64,000 nucleotides of DNA from Pterois miles. Lineage: Eukaryota; Chordata; Actinopteri; Perciformes; Scorpaenidae. Where the stretch lies: positions 1,646,501-1,710,500 of the forward strand of contig CAMQGK010000567.1 of NCBI GenBank assembly GCA_947000775.1. Direction: 5' to 3'. The notes beneath the pieces were generated by a model. That model made no database searches. It saw only the letters and a program-made list of their open reading frames with translations, and had not been told where the DNA came from. This document shows, in pieces, positions 23,876-34,035 of this stretch. The stretch's first letter is position 1; each line of letters begins with the position of its first letter. The position numbers and the translations under genes were made by a program.

Positions 23876-24262
23876 ATCATGACACCCGCAACCATTCCAC
23901 AGACCTCCAGGCTGGATCTGAATTATGATTACTCAGTGGGGGAACTCTCTGCAACCATGCAGCATTGACTTTACATGACCAAATTAAACAAATGATTTCA
24001 TTGCAAACTTGCTTCTTGGAGCAGGCATGTGAAAAGAGGAGTCAAGTCTCTGACTTAAGAGCATGAAAAAAAGCCCTTTGTAAGCATTTTATAAGAGCTT
24101 TTGTTTTCTAATTTGGAAATCACTTTCTCACGAAGGGTAATGTTTATCTAGAGGAACTGGGCTGATTCTCAAAGGACAGCCAACTGAAAACATTTTAAGC
24201 AGCACAAACAAAAGTCCATTCAGCTATATAGAGCAGCACAATGCTTGCCCAGTGATTAATAC
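23876..24262. other. dnase1 3' UTR and flank
   Basis: Contains the candidate ATTAAA signal. Nothing else is recognised. Confidence 0.4.
23983..23988 (+). promoter_or_regulatory. dnase1: Candidate dnase1 poly(A) signal ATTAAA
   Basis: A common AATAAA variant lies about 108 nt after the dnase1 stop codon, a normal distance. No proof of use is possible from sequence. Confidence 0.45.
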
Positions 24263-24450
24263 ATCAAACAAAACATTTCATATTACACATGAAAAGAACA
24301 CAATTAATAAGTTTTAAGGGTTTTATTTTTTTTTTCATTTTTTAGATAAAACAAAGAAAAACTAACATATATAAAAACAGTGTATGAGCTTAAGTCTGTG
24401 AATGTTCTCATTCATCCAGGTCATATTCATTCTGGCAGCAATTGAATCGA
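24263..24450. repeat. Diverged old piece of the tandem unit
   Basis: AAAACATTTCATATTACACA, TTTTAAGGGTTTTATT, AACAGTGT and AGGTCATATTCATTCTGGCA occur in the same order at 30205-30380 in unit 1, with several mismatches and small gaps. This corresponds to the 3' flank of the coiled-coil gene in each unit. Confidence 0.7.
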
Positions 24451-25639
24451 AAGCAACTGGACTTAGATTTGTTTCTGAAGACGTTTCGCCCCTTATCCAA
24501 GTGGCTTCATCAGTTCGAACGCTATAGTCTGACTAGTCCCCACTAGTCTGACTAGTCCCCCCGTCAGTGCATAGCATTCAGGGTTGTAACAACCGGGTCA
24601 GAACCGAAAAGGACTCAAACGCACGACTCAGTAAAAGTTCAGAAACAGCTTTAATAAGCAAGGTCAGGTACACGGGAAGACAGTCCAATAAGCAAATAAA
24701 TCTGATAGGGGCTAGGCAGGAGGCAGGGTCAGTAACAAGCAGAGGGTCTAGAAACACAGGAAGGCTAACACGAGGAAAAAACACGAGTACTACCGTCACC
24801 ATCAGGATCAAATACGAACTGGAAACATGAGGAGGGGAGCAGACACATTATATACAGGAGGAGTGATTGAACGCTTCACAGGTGGACACAATCAGGGGAG
24901 GGATCAGACAACTTGGAACATCCGTGCAGAGCAGGAAAGTAGGTCAAGGGGCGTGGAACACATGAGGGCAGGAAGTGCAGTGATCTGGGAACGAGAGGGA
25001 GGTTAGTAATGTCTAAATAAAACAGGAAATGGAAATGATGAAACTAAAACAAAGAGGGAAACAAAACAACAACGTAACTTAAGAGTCAGATGGTGTCACA
25101 AGGGGATCTATATGCAGAAATGGTATATATCGTTCGCCTAGAATGAGCTCTTCATGTCGACGCGGTTGTGTCTAGAGGGTAACCTGCAAATTGCAAAAAC
25201 TAGATAAAAAACCTTGTAAGACTTGCTGCCCAATGGCCTGTCCTTACTGTAACCATTCAAGGTCAATACCTAACTTCAAGTATTCAAGGTTGATGCCTAA
25301 CCTTAACAGTTTCACAATTTCCACCTTACCTTCAAGAAACTGCCATGTTTCTACGATAGCCTGGGACGGACAAACCAACACTGGCTCTGGAGTGGGCCCT
25401 TTACATTTTTACATTACTTGAAAGCCACTGTAGCTCCTGTGAGGGGTATTTAGTTGGTTGAAATCTGCACCCTCACCACTAAATGGCACTAAATCCCACA
25501 CACTGGTCTTTTAAGGTACCAACAGCGCCTCTAAAGCTACTAATTAAATGTAAAACTCTTACTTTCAGCAATTTTTTGAGATGATAAAAGACTGATTTAA
25601 TATGACAACTAAAATTTAGACCTTAATCATGGACAACTG
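24451..25639. other. Repeat-like intergenic DNA, no gene
   Basis: About 24470-24520 (GAAGACGTTTCGCCCC, TTATCCAAGTGGCTTC) resembles a common fish dispersed repeat. About 24590-24960 (GTCAGAACCGAAAAGGACTC, CAGCTTTAATAAGCAAGGTC) resembles another. The remainder is unrecognised. Confidence 0.4.
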
Positions 25640-27413
25640 TGGACAACACAATCATAGGTTTTACAGACAACGAATCGAGAGATGCAATGATGTTATTCTG
25701 TCATTATGGGCAATCACTTCAGTTTTGGTTTGACAACAAGAGATAATTCTCACACATTTGGTCATTAAGGTGCTCAATGCACTGACAATGAGCAGCAATG
25801 GGACCATAGTTATTAGGTGAAAGAAAAACATAGATTTCAGTGTCATTTGCGTAGACATGGTAATTAGGGTTGATGTTTTGAAAAATGTGGCTTAATGACA
25901 GCCAGCCATGGTGAATTTGGTGCCCCTGGCAAGATTTCATCTGGTGCCCTTTGCATTGCAGCCAGTTCCACCAATCATTATGTTCATACACTCACAAGGA
26001 AACGACATAGTTTTATGGCTTTGAGATTAAGTTATGCAGATCAAACTTAAAAGAGAAATTCAGTTCACTTCAATGGTCTTTCCAACTGCAGGCAACCCAG
26101 AAAATAGGGCATATTTAATAGGCTAGTTATGATGTTGTATTTTTAAATAACAGTAGTAAAATATTATCAGTAAAAATAAAGAAAGTTATAGTTTTAGCAA
26201 ATGGGCCCCCCCCCTTTATGGGGCGCCCCTATGGACAGATGGCGCCCCTAGCAATCGCCGAATCCACCAACAAAATAAGATAAGAGATAAGATGAACCTT
26301 TATTAATCCCCGGAGGGAAATTCGTGTGTCATAGCAGCATCAACAACAGAGCAGATAAATACAGTATAGTAAAAAGTAAAAGAGAAAAGGTGCAATGAAG
26401 GAAAGAAGGTGCAATGAAGAAAATTGAGAATAAAATAACTAAGTAACAGTAATAAGTAAAGTGAGCAGGTGGGTGGGTATTGTATATGCATAGCATATAT
26501 ATATGTAATTATATAATCATATGTAATTATATACATTAGGAATAAATACGGAGCAGATGATCAGAGTCACATGGGGGTCAGACCTTGGTTATGGAGCCTG
26601 ATGGCCACCAAAAGAAAGGACTGACCCAGACGGTTTGTAGTGTGCTGAGGGGGGATCAGTCTCTGGCTGAATGTACTCCTCATCTGGACCAGTTGGTCAT
26701 AGAGGGGGTGGGAGGGGTTCTTCAGAATAGACTCCAGCTTCCTCCTGGTCCTCCCCTCTGCCACCACCTCCAGACTGTCCAGCTCACATCCAACCACAAA
26801 CCCAGCCCTCCTCACCAGTTTGTTGAGTTTGGTGGCATCCCTGGTGCTGATGCCACCCCCCAGCATACCACGGCAAAGAACAGAAAGCTGGCTACTACAG
26901 ACTGGTAAAACATCTGAAGTAGCCTGTTGCACACGTTGAAGGTCCTCAGCCCTCTCAGGAAGAATAGTTTGCTCTTTTTTTTGCTATGTCGCCTATGTCA
27001 GGGGGTTGGCTCTGCTTAATGGAAGCATGACTGAACAGAAAGGGGGCAAGTATTGACCTTTGTGGAACTCCACAGGTCATGATAACCTGCTTGGATGTAA
27101 GATTACCAACACAGATTTAAAAAAATGATTGCCGTCTTGCAAGTAAGACCTGAACCGGTAGATGGGAATGATGGGCAGGATTCACATGTAACATAATATG
27201 AAAACTCACAATGTGTTTGGTGATCACCAAAGAATTTGCCCCAGGATGACCTGCATTTTTTGCTCCAGCACCTGCAGTTGCACTTAATTTTGAATCAACA
27301 TACAAACATGACTGATACATTTCACTAGATAATCTATTTTTATTCCATCAACTGTTATTTATGCAGATTTGTGTTAGTATTTTGCAGCTCCCTCAAAACA
27401 AAACAAAGGATGG
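25640..27413 (-). mobile_element. L2-like LINE fragment with nested Rex/CR1-type LINE
   Basis: On the minus strand, reverse-transcriptase pieces are visible in broken frames. A YANDTEIY version of the YADD box lies within 25991-25719, after an SLSHIFQNINPNYH segment. A separate LINE 3' end (about 26990-26273) is inserted inside. Its C-terminal reverse-transcriptase segment carries KLNKLVRRAGFVVGCELDSL and HPLYDQLV, and it ends in a TTTATTAATCCCCGGAGGGA type tail with AAGAT repeats. The outer LINE is a diverged relative of the fragment at 33300-34115 of each array unit. Confidence 0.75.
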
Positions 27414-28571
27414 ACTTTTGTCCACGACTGTAGGAGTCACCACGTTCTCTAGAACAACAATGGTAATATCTTCACTTCAGTCTTTTTTTTTTTATTTCAA
27501 GCCAAGCATCTCAGTATCATGTTTGACAACAGGTTGGCAGCCGCCAAAACACAGAAAACATTAGCGTTTTTGTGAAATATCTCTGTTAACGGGACAAAGA
27601 AATGTGTCCTAATTAATCTGAGTAAAGTCACAGGACTCTGGTGCTGGTGTTTTGTCACTCCAGTCTGCCCGGGGCTTTAGGAGCACATGCTGGTGCTTCC
27701 ACATCACCGCCTACCTCTGAATTAGCTTTGGCTGTCTGTATATACACTGGGTTTGTGTAATCACTGGTGTTACAAGCTTGGCTTAGCCGTGTGACCTTGT
27801 TACTTTAATTAATCAGAGACAAGAGACTGACAGAGAAAGTAGGTCCTTTTTAATCTTGATAAATACTTTTTGCAAGTTGAACACAAAGCCTGTCCCAGAA
27901 AGCAGGATTATGATCTGCCTCAAGTTTCTCACCAAAAAAATCTATTTTACCAGATTGAACACATCATAATGTCAGTAAGTGCAACAGTATTCTATATGTT
28001 AGCTGTTATTTATCCAAGCAGGACTGTGCTGCCAACCGGCTGCTAACAGCTAAGGTTACTCACTCTCCTGCCGGTTTCAACGCGGATTTGTTTGACCATG
28101 TGGCATTATCTGGGAAGTTTTCTCTGAGCCCCAGGATGGCGCTGGTCTCGAGCCCTGATCCCTGGTATCTGCAGTACCGTAGAAAAATGAGCAGCGCCAC
28201 ATTTTTGACTTGGCACCAAGAAGTATCAGCCGCCCCTAACTCTGTAATCCAGGTCTCTGGATTGGGGGAGAAAAGGGGGGGGGGGGGACGAGAAGGGGGG
28301 GGGGGAACAAATTTCTCTCCGTTGTATGTAAATAGTAATAAGCTGTTGTTTTCATTCTCACAGCACAGTGAGATGTCCATACATTAGCAGAAATAGATGT
28401 CAAGGTTTTGCTGAACAAAACATGAGTTCACAGCCCTCCTAGATGCTTCCAGAGCATGATGTCATAATTTAGGGTTATTTTATAATCTGTTTATTCATTC
28501 ATTGTTTGTCACAGCTTGAACCTCTCTGTTGTTTCTTATTTATTAATTATCATGTGTCTTCTTACCACTAG

Positions 28572-28953
28572 CCTCCTGCAATGCGCCACCGCTCCATGTG
28601 CGTCTTCATGAACGACGACCGCCACGTTATGGCCAAACACTCTGTCATCTACCCAACAACCCAACTCAGGAGGAGCTGGAAAGCAACCTCCAAGTCTGAC
28701 TCTGAGCGGGCGCGGACACTGATAAGGAAAGGTGAGGAGGTGTCAGCAACGTCATTCCTCATGTTCAGTTGGTAGAAAGTGGGCCAATTAGTAAGAAATA
28801 TTGTATCTGCTGTGTGTTTTTGGTAGTGAGCGCAGAGATCAGGCCACCCGCTCTCTGCGTGGCGTAATGAGGGTGGGCCTTGTTGCCAAGGGCCTGCTAC
28901 TGAACGGGGACCTGGACCTGGAGCTGGTGCTCCTTTGCAACGAAAAGCCTACA
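28572..28953 (+). pseudogene. ilf3-like 5' coding fragment, unit 1
   Basis: Two exon-like blocks. The first (28572-28731) follows a CTAG acceptor, has ATG at 28581 and ends at an AAAG/GTGAGG donor. It reads MRHRSMCVFMNDDRHVMAKH and then SVIYPT, matching the start of interleukin enhancer-binding factor 3, a double-stranded RNA-binding protein with a DZF domain. The second (about 28827-28953) reads TRSLRGVMRVGLVAKGLLLN, GDLDLELVLLC and EKPT, the beginning of the DZF domain. After IYPT the expected QEELE lies in a different frame, and the intervening family segment is short. The rest of the protein, including the RNA-binding domains, is absent, and piggyBac-derived sequence follows. This is a truncated duplicate, not a working gene. 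STRBP is a weaker alternative parent. Confidence 0.85.
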
Positions 28954-28964
28954 GTCACTGTGGA

Positions 28965-29283
28965 CCCTCACGATGGCATAACGCGTTGACCCTGGGGTCA
29001 CACCTCTGGCAGGCTGAAAAAAGCCAGTTGTGTCAGCGTTGGTGGGAAACCACACTTTGCCATTTCTCCCAGTCCACCCGGATCCAGGATCCTCTGCGTC
29101 CTCCTCGCCTTCAGCTGAAGAGGATGATGAGAGCGCCACAACAAAATCAGGATCTGACTCTCCTGTGAGGATGGTGTCAGATGGAGGGGATGATGTGGAA
29201 GAGTCAGGCTCCGTAATCACTTTTAGAGCTTCCAGAGTGGAGAAATGCCTCTTCGTGTTGCTTCCTGCTCTTCTCACCATCAA
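28965..29283 (-). pseudogene. piggyBac-like transposase N-terminal fragment, unit 1
   Basis: On the minus strand from 29283 the reading frame gives an RRAGSNTKRHFSTLEALKVI start. An acidic Ser-rich stretch (SSSSSAEGEEDAEDPGSGW) follows, then NGKVWFPTNADTTGFFQPA and GVTPGSTRYAI. This pattern (acidic linker, Trp-rich NGK..W.PTN, G.TPG.TRYA) is that of N-termini of fish PGBD4-type piggyBac transposases. The DDD catalytic domain is missing. The fragment ends against the ilf3-like exon, and the frame then runs into antisense ilf3 sequence, so the join is a rearrangement. The family call is from pattern memory and should be searched. Confidence 0.7.
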
Positions 29284-29289
29284 AACACC

Positions 29290-30250
29290 ATCAGGACAGC
29301 ATGTGTATGAATTATAAATACACTAATACTTTGTTTACTCCATATAGACTCTCTGTAGTTCTGTGAGTTGGGGGGCATGTTTTGATTTTCTGGGACCTGT
29401 TGAACTCGGTGATCTCTGTGACTCAGGTCATGGTCACACACACACTAATATGCTGATAAACGCCGTATAACTCCATATATAAAAGCCTGAATCTAAGCTT
29501 TCCATGTACAGATGTACTGTGTAGTGGCTAAATGATGCAACCTGGTCATCAACAGTAAAAAGCACACATTTGACTTCTGTTCACCAGGGGGCGCCATCAA
29601 CACTGCAGAATGCACAATTATATAGTGTCATGGCTGTGCAATCAAAAAATGTGGTTATAATGGCAGTCAATGGGGCAAAAACAGCCACCACCATCATGTG
29701 AGAGCAAAAATTAAAATCTGATGCTGCACAAAAACTAATAATTCATCCAAGTCAATGTTGTTACTAATCTTTGACACATCCAAGACTGTGATAAAGGTTA
29801 AAAATAATAGTTTTCAGTGCATAAGGGTTAAACTCTGAAACTATTAAGGGTTCAAATAATCTGGTTGTGATATGTTTCTAAGAGTTTTCAGTGCATAAGG
29901 GTTAAAAACACACAGAACTGACAGAAAAAAGTTCATTTGTAGTTATAAACATATTTAGGATGTTTTTTTACTCACTTTTGGTCTTCAGAGCTAGTTATTA
30001 AATAAATTATTACTAAAACTAATGATAAACACAGAGGAAATTTTGTATATTGTTTTACGATGCGGCCCGGGATGAAACTGACTTTGCCGCCCCTGCTCCA
30101 GACCAAAAACGGCTCTATTTGGACCAACATATAAAACCAGTTGAGCCAACTTACTGTATATTTTCAGGCGATAGGGAGCAAATGAGAACTATACATCACA
30201 CAAAACATTTCATATTACACATGAAAAGAGCACAAGTAATTAGAAGTTTT
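29290..30250. other. Inner spacer of unit 1
   Basis: No gene is supported. A 24-nt direct repeat (GTTTTCAGTGCATAAGGGTT core) occurs twice near 29810 and 29884. Minus-strand AATAAA signals near 30257-30265 probably end the coiled-coil gene. The same holds at the matching places in units 2-4. Confidence 0.5.
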
Positions 30251-30339
30251 AAGGGTTTTATTTATTTTTTTTAAAGATAAAAATATTTAAGATTTTTTAA
30301 AGATAAAACTAAGATATAAACAGTGTTTGAGCTAAAGTC

Positions 30340-30640
30340 TGAATTTTCTCATTCACGCAGGTCATATTCATTCTGGCATTCTGGATTCAATTGCTGCCAG
30401 AAAGTATATGAGCCTGTGCATTTGCCCTGGGTGGGATTAGTGGGGTAATAGTGGGAATCAGGTTGTCTCAGTCTTCTTCAGCGGCGCCATCCTATCACTT
30501 GAGAAAGACAGTTGCTTAACAACATAAAAAGAAGCACAAATCAACAGGTAAGTCACATTTCAAAACAGTTGAGACAGTAAAAATGTCAAGCAAGGTGAAG
30601 CACTAAAACACAGTAAAAACAAGTAGAATAATGTGAAGAT
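30340..30640 (-). other. Possible 3' UTR exon and intron of the coiled-coil gene
   Basis: After the stop codon, CTGCCTTCAG is followed by GTGAAT, a donor-like copy of the exon 1 end. The sequence beyond it (CTTCACCTTGCTTGACATTT and TTTACTG) repeats the true intron. An exon-intron segment seems to have been duplicated inside the gene. Whether the second donor is used is unknown. The pattern repeats in units 2-4. Confidence 0.45.
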
Positions 30641-30673
30641 TCACCTGAAGGCAGTGAGACCTGGTCTGTGGTC

Positions 30674-31682
30674 TTAAGAGCGTTTCCGAGCAGCTATGAC
30701 CCTCTTTGCCTCAGCTCTCTCGTTGAGCTCACGCTTCTGCTGGAAGGCAGCATCCTCCCTCTGAAATAATCAATACATGATATTGCCTTTATTTATACTG
30801 TATGGCACTTTTCAAAAGCAAATTTCAGAGTGTTTCACAAATAGAAAGCAGCACAAACTAACAGGTATAGTAAAATATAAAAACAGAGCTGATGCAGTAA
30901 AAATGTCAAGCAAGGTGAAGAAGTGAAACAGTAAAAACTAGTAGAAGAAGAGCAATAATTACCTGAAGGCGATTCGACTTGGCCTGAAATGCAGACTCTC
31001 TCAAAGCAATGGAGAACTTCCTAGCGGCTGCTTTCTGCTCCTCCAGGTGGATCTGGTGGGTCCTGGTCCGTTGCTGCAGGAGGTCCTTCATCTGGATCAG
31101 CTGTCCCTGAAGTTTTTTATTTTGAGCCCTCTCGGTCTGGAGACACCTCTCCAAGTCCAGGTCCTTGTTGGTCTCAGTCACAGCGGGCATCTCTGAGGCA
31201 GCGCGGAGCTGGGCTATCTTTCCCTCCGTTTCCTTTTGAAGGGTCTGATAGTCCAGCTTCGCCCTCGCCAGCAAGTCGTCCTGAGTCCTGATCTTGTCAG
31301 TCTGTCGCTTCAGGTCCCTCTCAGCGTCGCTCAGCATGGCTCTGACCGTGTCCAGCTCCCATTTCAGGCTGTTATCCTGAACTGGAGGCTGGTCCGGTTT
31401 AGTCAGAGCCTGCTGAAGCTGCGCTTTGAGGTCCTGAATCTCCCTCTGCAGCAGGGTCTTCTCTCGCTCCCACACGACATCTTTGTGGTCAATAAACCAA
31501 TCAAAGTAATTGCCAAGCGAATCCTCATCGACATCGAGGAAGATCCTCCCGGGGGTGGTACCCCGGGTGATCTTCGCCTCACTGTCCATCAGATTCACCT
31601 GGCATTGTCGTTCAAGGGAGGTGAGGTAGAAATCCCTAACCACAAACTCCTTGTCCTCAAAGTCAATGTACTCCGCCATCAT
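30674..31682 (-). CDS. Unknown coiled-coil protein, two exons, unit 1
   Basis: Exon 1 is 31682-30963 (ATG at 31682; a second ATG follows at once). Exon 2 is 30760-30674 with TAA at 30676-30674. The protein has 268 residues. Exon 1 ends CTTCAG before GTAATT, and exon 2 follows ATTATTTCAG. The exon 2 peptide starts REDAAFQQKRELNERAEAKR, continuing the charged helix. Residues 1 to about 70 are a mixed, probably globular part (EYIDFEDKEFVVRDFYL and GRIFLDVDEDSLGNYFDWF). Residues about 74-260 are rich in Glu, Lys, Gln and Leu with heptad-like spacing, a coiled coil. The C-terminus is basic (AARKRS). I recognise no family. Reading through the intron gives a false membrane helix. A ZNF143-like promoter motif lies upstream and AATAAA signals lie downstream near 30257, so a real transcript is likely. 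Confidence 0.75.
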
Positions 31683-31696
31683 CAATAAGTGTGTTA

Positions 31697-31770
31697 CTCA
31701 CCAAATCCAAACTCACCAAATCCTGTCTCGCCAAATCCAAACTCACCAAATCCCGTCTCGCCAAGTCGCC
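31697..31770. repeat. 5' UTR minisatellite of the coiled-coil gene
   Basis: CTCACCAAATCC/CTCGCCAAATCC modules (9-18 nt) repeat twice as a 36-nt block just upstream of the minus-strand ATG. The block is present unchanged in all four units. Confidence 0.75.
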
Positions 31771-31885
31771 GTCCAACTACTGACTGATCCGAATGAGGCT
31801 TCTGTGCGTTTATGTAGGTTGCCAGCGTTTTTCAAACTTTGTTTATGTTCAGTTCTACAGGTTTAAATAACTACAGTGTCCCTAA

Positions 31886-31904
31886 ACTACGTGTCCCACA
31901 ATGC
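31886..31904. promoter_or_regulatory. ZNF143/THAP11-type promoter motif upstream of the coiled-coil gene, unit 1
   Basis: ACTACGTGTCCCACAATGC closely matches the known long promoter motif ACTACAAYTCCCARMATGC. It lies about 200 nt upstream of the minus-strand ATG. Identical copies are at 41030-41048, 50174-50192 and 59376-59394. Confidence 0.65.
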
Positions 31905-32201
31905 ATTTCGATTTTGTGACATGCGCAGTGAAGCGTCGCAACATCAGCGGTTCCCAGCAGCGGTACGGTGCTGCTACCTGAGCGGACTGATAGGTTTAGC
32001 ATCTTTGGAGGCTTTAGGATCTCCACCAAATTTAAAATAAAGCTCTGTGGGTTTGAACAACGTCAGGCTTCACTGTCTGGCTTTGCAATGAATGATGAGT
32101 GAGGTTTAAGGGGTTAAACAGTGTTTCAACAAGATGCTAGTAAGAGTTTATTAGATGATACAAGAAGAGTCTAAACTTGTTTCACGTTTCTTTTTTTAAG
32201 G

Positions 32202-32440
32202 TCTTTGGACTGATGTCAGCCATACAGTCCTATCGTGGCTTCCTGGGCAGTGTCAGAGACACTTATAGGGGACTGATGATGACGGTTGTCAGGATGGCGA
32301 CCTGCAACCAGGTCCTGGACCCGTCCCGCCGTCCTCAGGAAAATCTACCGCATCACCAAAAGACAGGCCAGCTTCAAGGGGAGCTGCGATGTCAAGTCCT
32401 CTCACAACTCTGAGAAAACCAGTGTTATTAATAAGATTTA
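32202..32440 (+). pseudogene. Unrecognised exon-like fragment, unit 1
   Basis: It follows a strong acceptor-like tract (TTCTTTTTTTAAG). One frame reads VFGLMSAIQSYRGFLGSVRD and TYRGLMM, ending in QVLDPSR. A shift then gives RKIYRITKRQASFKGSCDVK. This looks like a decayed exon of a cellular gene that I cannot name. Copies are at 41346-41584, 50490-50728 and 59692-59930. Confidence 0.4.
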
Positions 32441-34035
32441 AGATAAGATAAGATATTCCTTTATTGGTCCCACAGTGGAGAAATTCACACGTTACAGCAG
32501 CAAAGTGGATAGTGCAAAAACAAGAAGGATAGATTTTAAAAACAGTATTAATAAAATAAAATAAAATAATATATAAATAATAGAAAGTAAAGCCAGAAAT
32601 ATGTCCAGCATATCAATAAATAAATAATTGTCCAGTTCCTATAATTTGAGCAGACGATATAATTGTACATATGAGTCCTTATTGCACATTATGTCCGGTG
32701 AGTTTGTTGTGAATGTGACTGTGTATGTGGTTTACTGGGAGCAGTGCTGGCTGTGGAGTCTAACAGCTGCAGGCAGGAAGGACCTTCTGTAACGCTCCTT
32801 CGTACACTTAGGGTGTAGCAGCCTGTCACTGAAGGAGCTCTCCAGAGCTCTGATGGTGTCTCTCATGGGGTGGGAGTCCTTCTCCATCATGGATGACAGC
32901 TTAGCCATCGTCCTCCTCTCTCCCACCACCTGCACTGAGTCCAGAGAGCATCCCAGGACAGAGCTGGCCCTTTTGATAATCTTATCCAGCCTCTTCCTGT
33001 CTGCAGCTGTGATGCTGCTGCCCCAGCAAACCACTCCATAAAATATGGCTGATGCCACGACGGTGTCATAAATGTTTTCAGTAGTGTCCCCTGCACTCCA
33101 AAAGACCTCAGTCTCCTGAGCAGGTACAGTCTGCTCTGGCCTTTTTTATGGAGTGCAGAGGAATTTGTTGTCCACTCCAGTGCATTGTTCAGGTGAACAC
33201 CCAGGTATTTATAAGATGTCACCATCTCAATGTCTGATCCCTGGATGTTCACCGGTGTTGGAGGGTGATGAGTTTGCCTGCGGAAATCCACCACCAGCTC
33301 TTTAGAGTACGATGTGCTAACTTTTTCATTATGGGCAATCTCTTCAGTTCTGCTTTTACAACAAGAGATAATTCTCACACATTCGGCAATGGGACCATAG
33401 TTATTTGGTGAGAGAAAAACAGTGACAATCGTTGTCGTCTGCGTCCACATGGTAATTAGGGTTGATGTTTTGAAAAATGTGGCTTAATGACAGCCAGCCA
33501 TGGTGAATTTGGTGCCCCTGGCGAGATTTTATCTGGTGCCCTTTGCATTGCAGCCAGTTCCACCAATCATTATGTTCATTCACTCACAAGGAAACGACAT
33601 AGTTTTATGTCTTTGAGATTAAGCTATGCAGATCAAACTTAAAAGAGAAATTGAGTTCACTTCGATGGTCTTTCCAACTGCAGGCAACCCAGAAAATAGG
33701 GCATATTTAATAAGCTAGTTATGATGTTGTATTTTTACAACTAGCAATCCCCTATGCCGCCTTTGCTGCCTAAGTGTTAGGTTGGCTCTGCCTAATGAAA
33801 GAAAGGAGGCAAGTATTGACCTTTGTGGAACTCCACAGGTCATGATAACCTGCTTGGGAGTAAGATTACCAACACTTGCCGCCTTGCAAGTAAGACCTGA
33901 ACCGGTAGATGGGAATGATGGGCAGGATTCACATGTAACATGATATGAAAACTCACAATGTGTTTGGTGATCACCAAATAAATTGCCCCAGGATGACCTG
34001 CATTTACATACAAACATGACTGATACATTTCACTA
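32437..34035 (-). mobile_element. Composite LINE remnant, unit 1
   Basis: From its 3' end, an AGATA run and ATTCCTTTATTGGTCCCACA tail (32437-32490) are followed by the C-terminal reverse-transcriptase region of a Rex/CR1-type LINE. Signature pieces are SYKYLGVHLNNALEW, SRLYLLRRLRSFGV, FYGVVCWGSSITAADRKRLD and RASSVLGCSLDS (33330-32732). This is joined to an L2-like reverse-transcriptase piece with a degraded YADD box region (DADDND) and a TCGVPQRSILASF motif (about 33960-33400). The frames are broken, so it is dead. Confidence 0.8.

Noticed and set aside
28581..28989. A complete working ilf3 gene in the array
   Set aside because: Only the first coding exon and the start of the DZF domain are present. 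The frame is broken after IYPT and piggyBac-derived sequence follows directly.
30906..31685. A 259-residue protein with a C-terminal transmembrane helix and an MMM start
   Set aside because: The first M of that frame is a TTG codon; the real ATG is at 31682. The hydrophobic tail begins exactly at a splice donor and is replaced by exon 2 residues on splicing.
31236..31688. 150-codon plus-strand ORF opposite the coiled-coil gene
   Set aside because: It is the antisense shadow of the coiled-coil exon. It changes residues (His/Asp) where the minus strand stays silent, so selection appears to act on the other strand.
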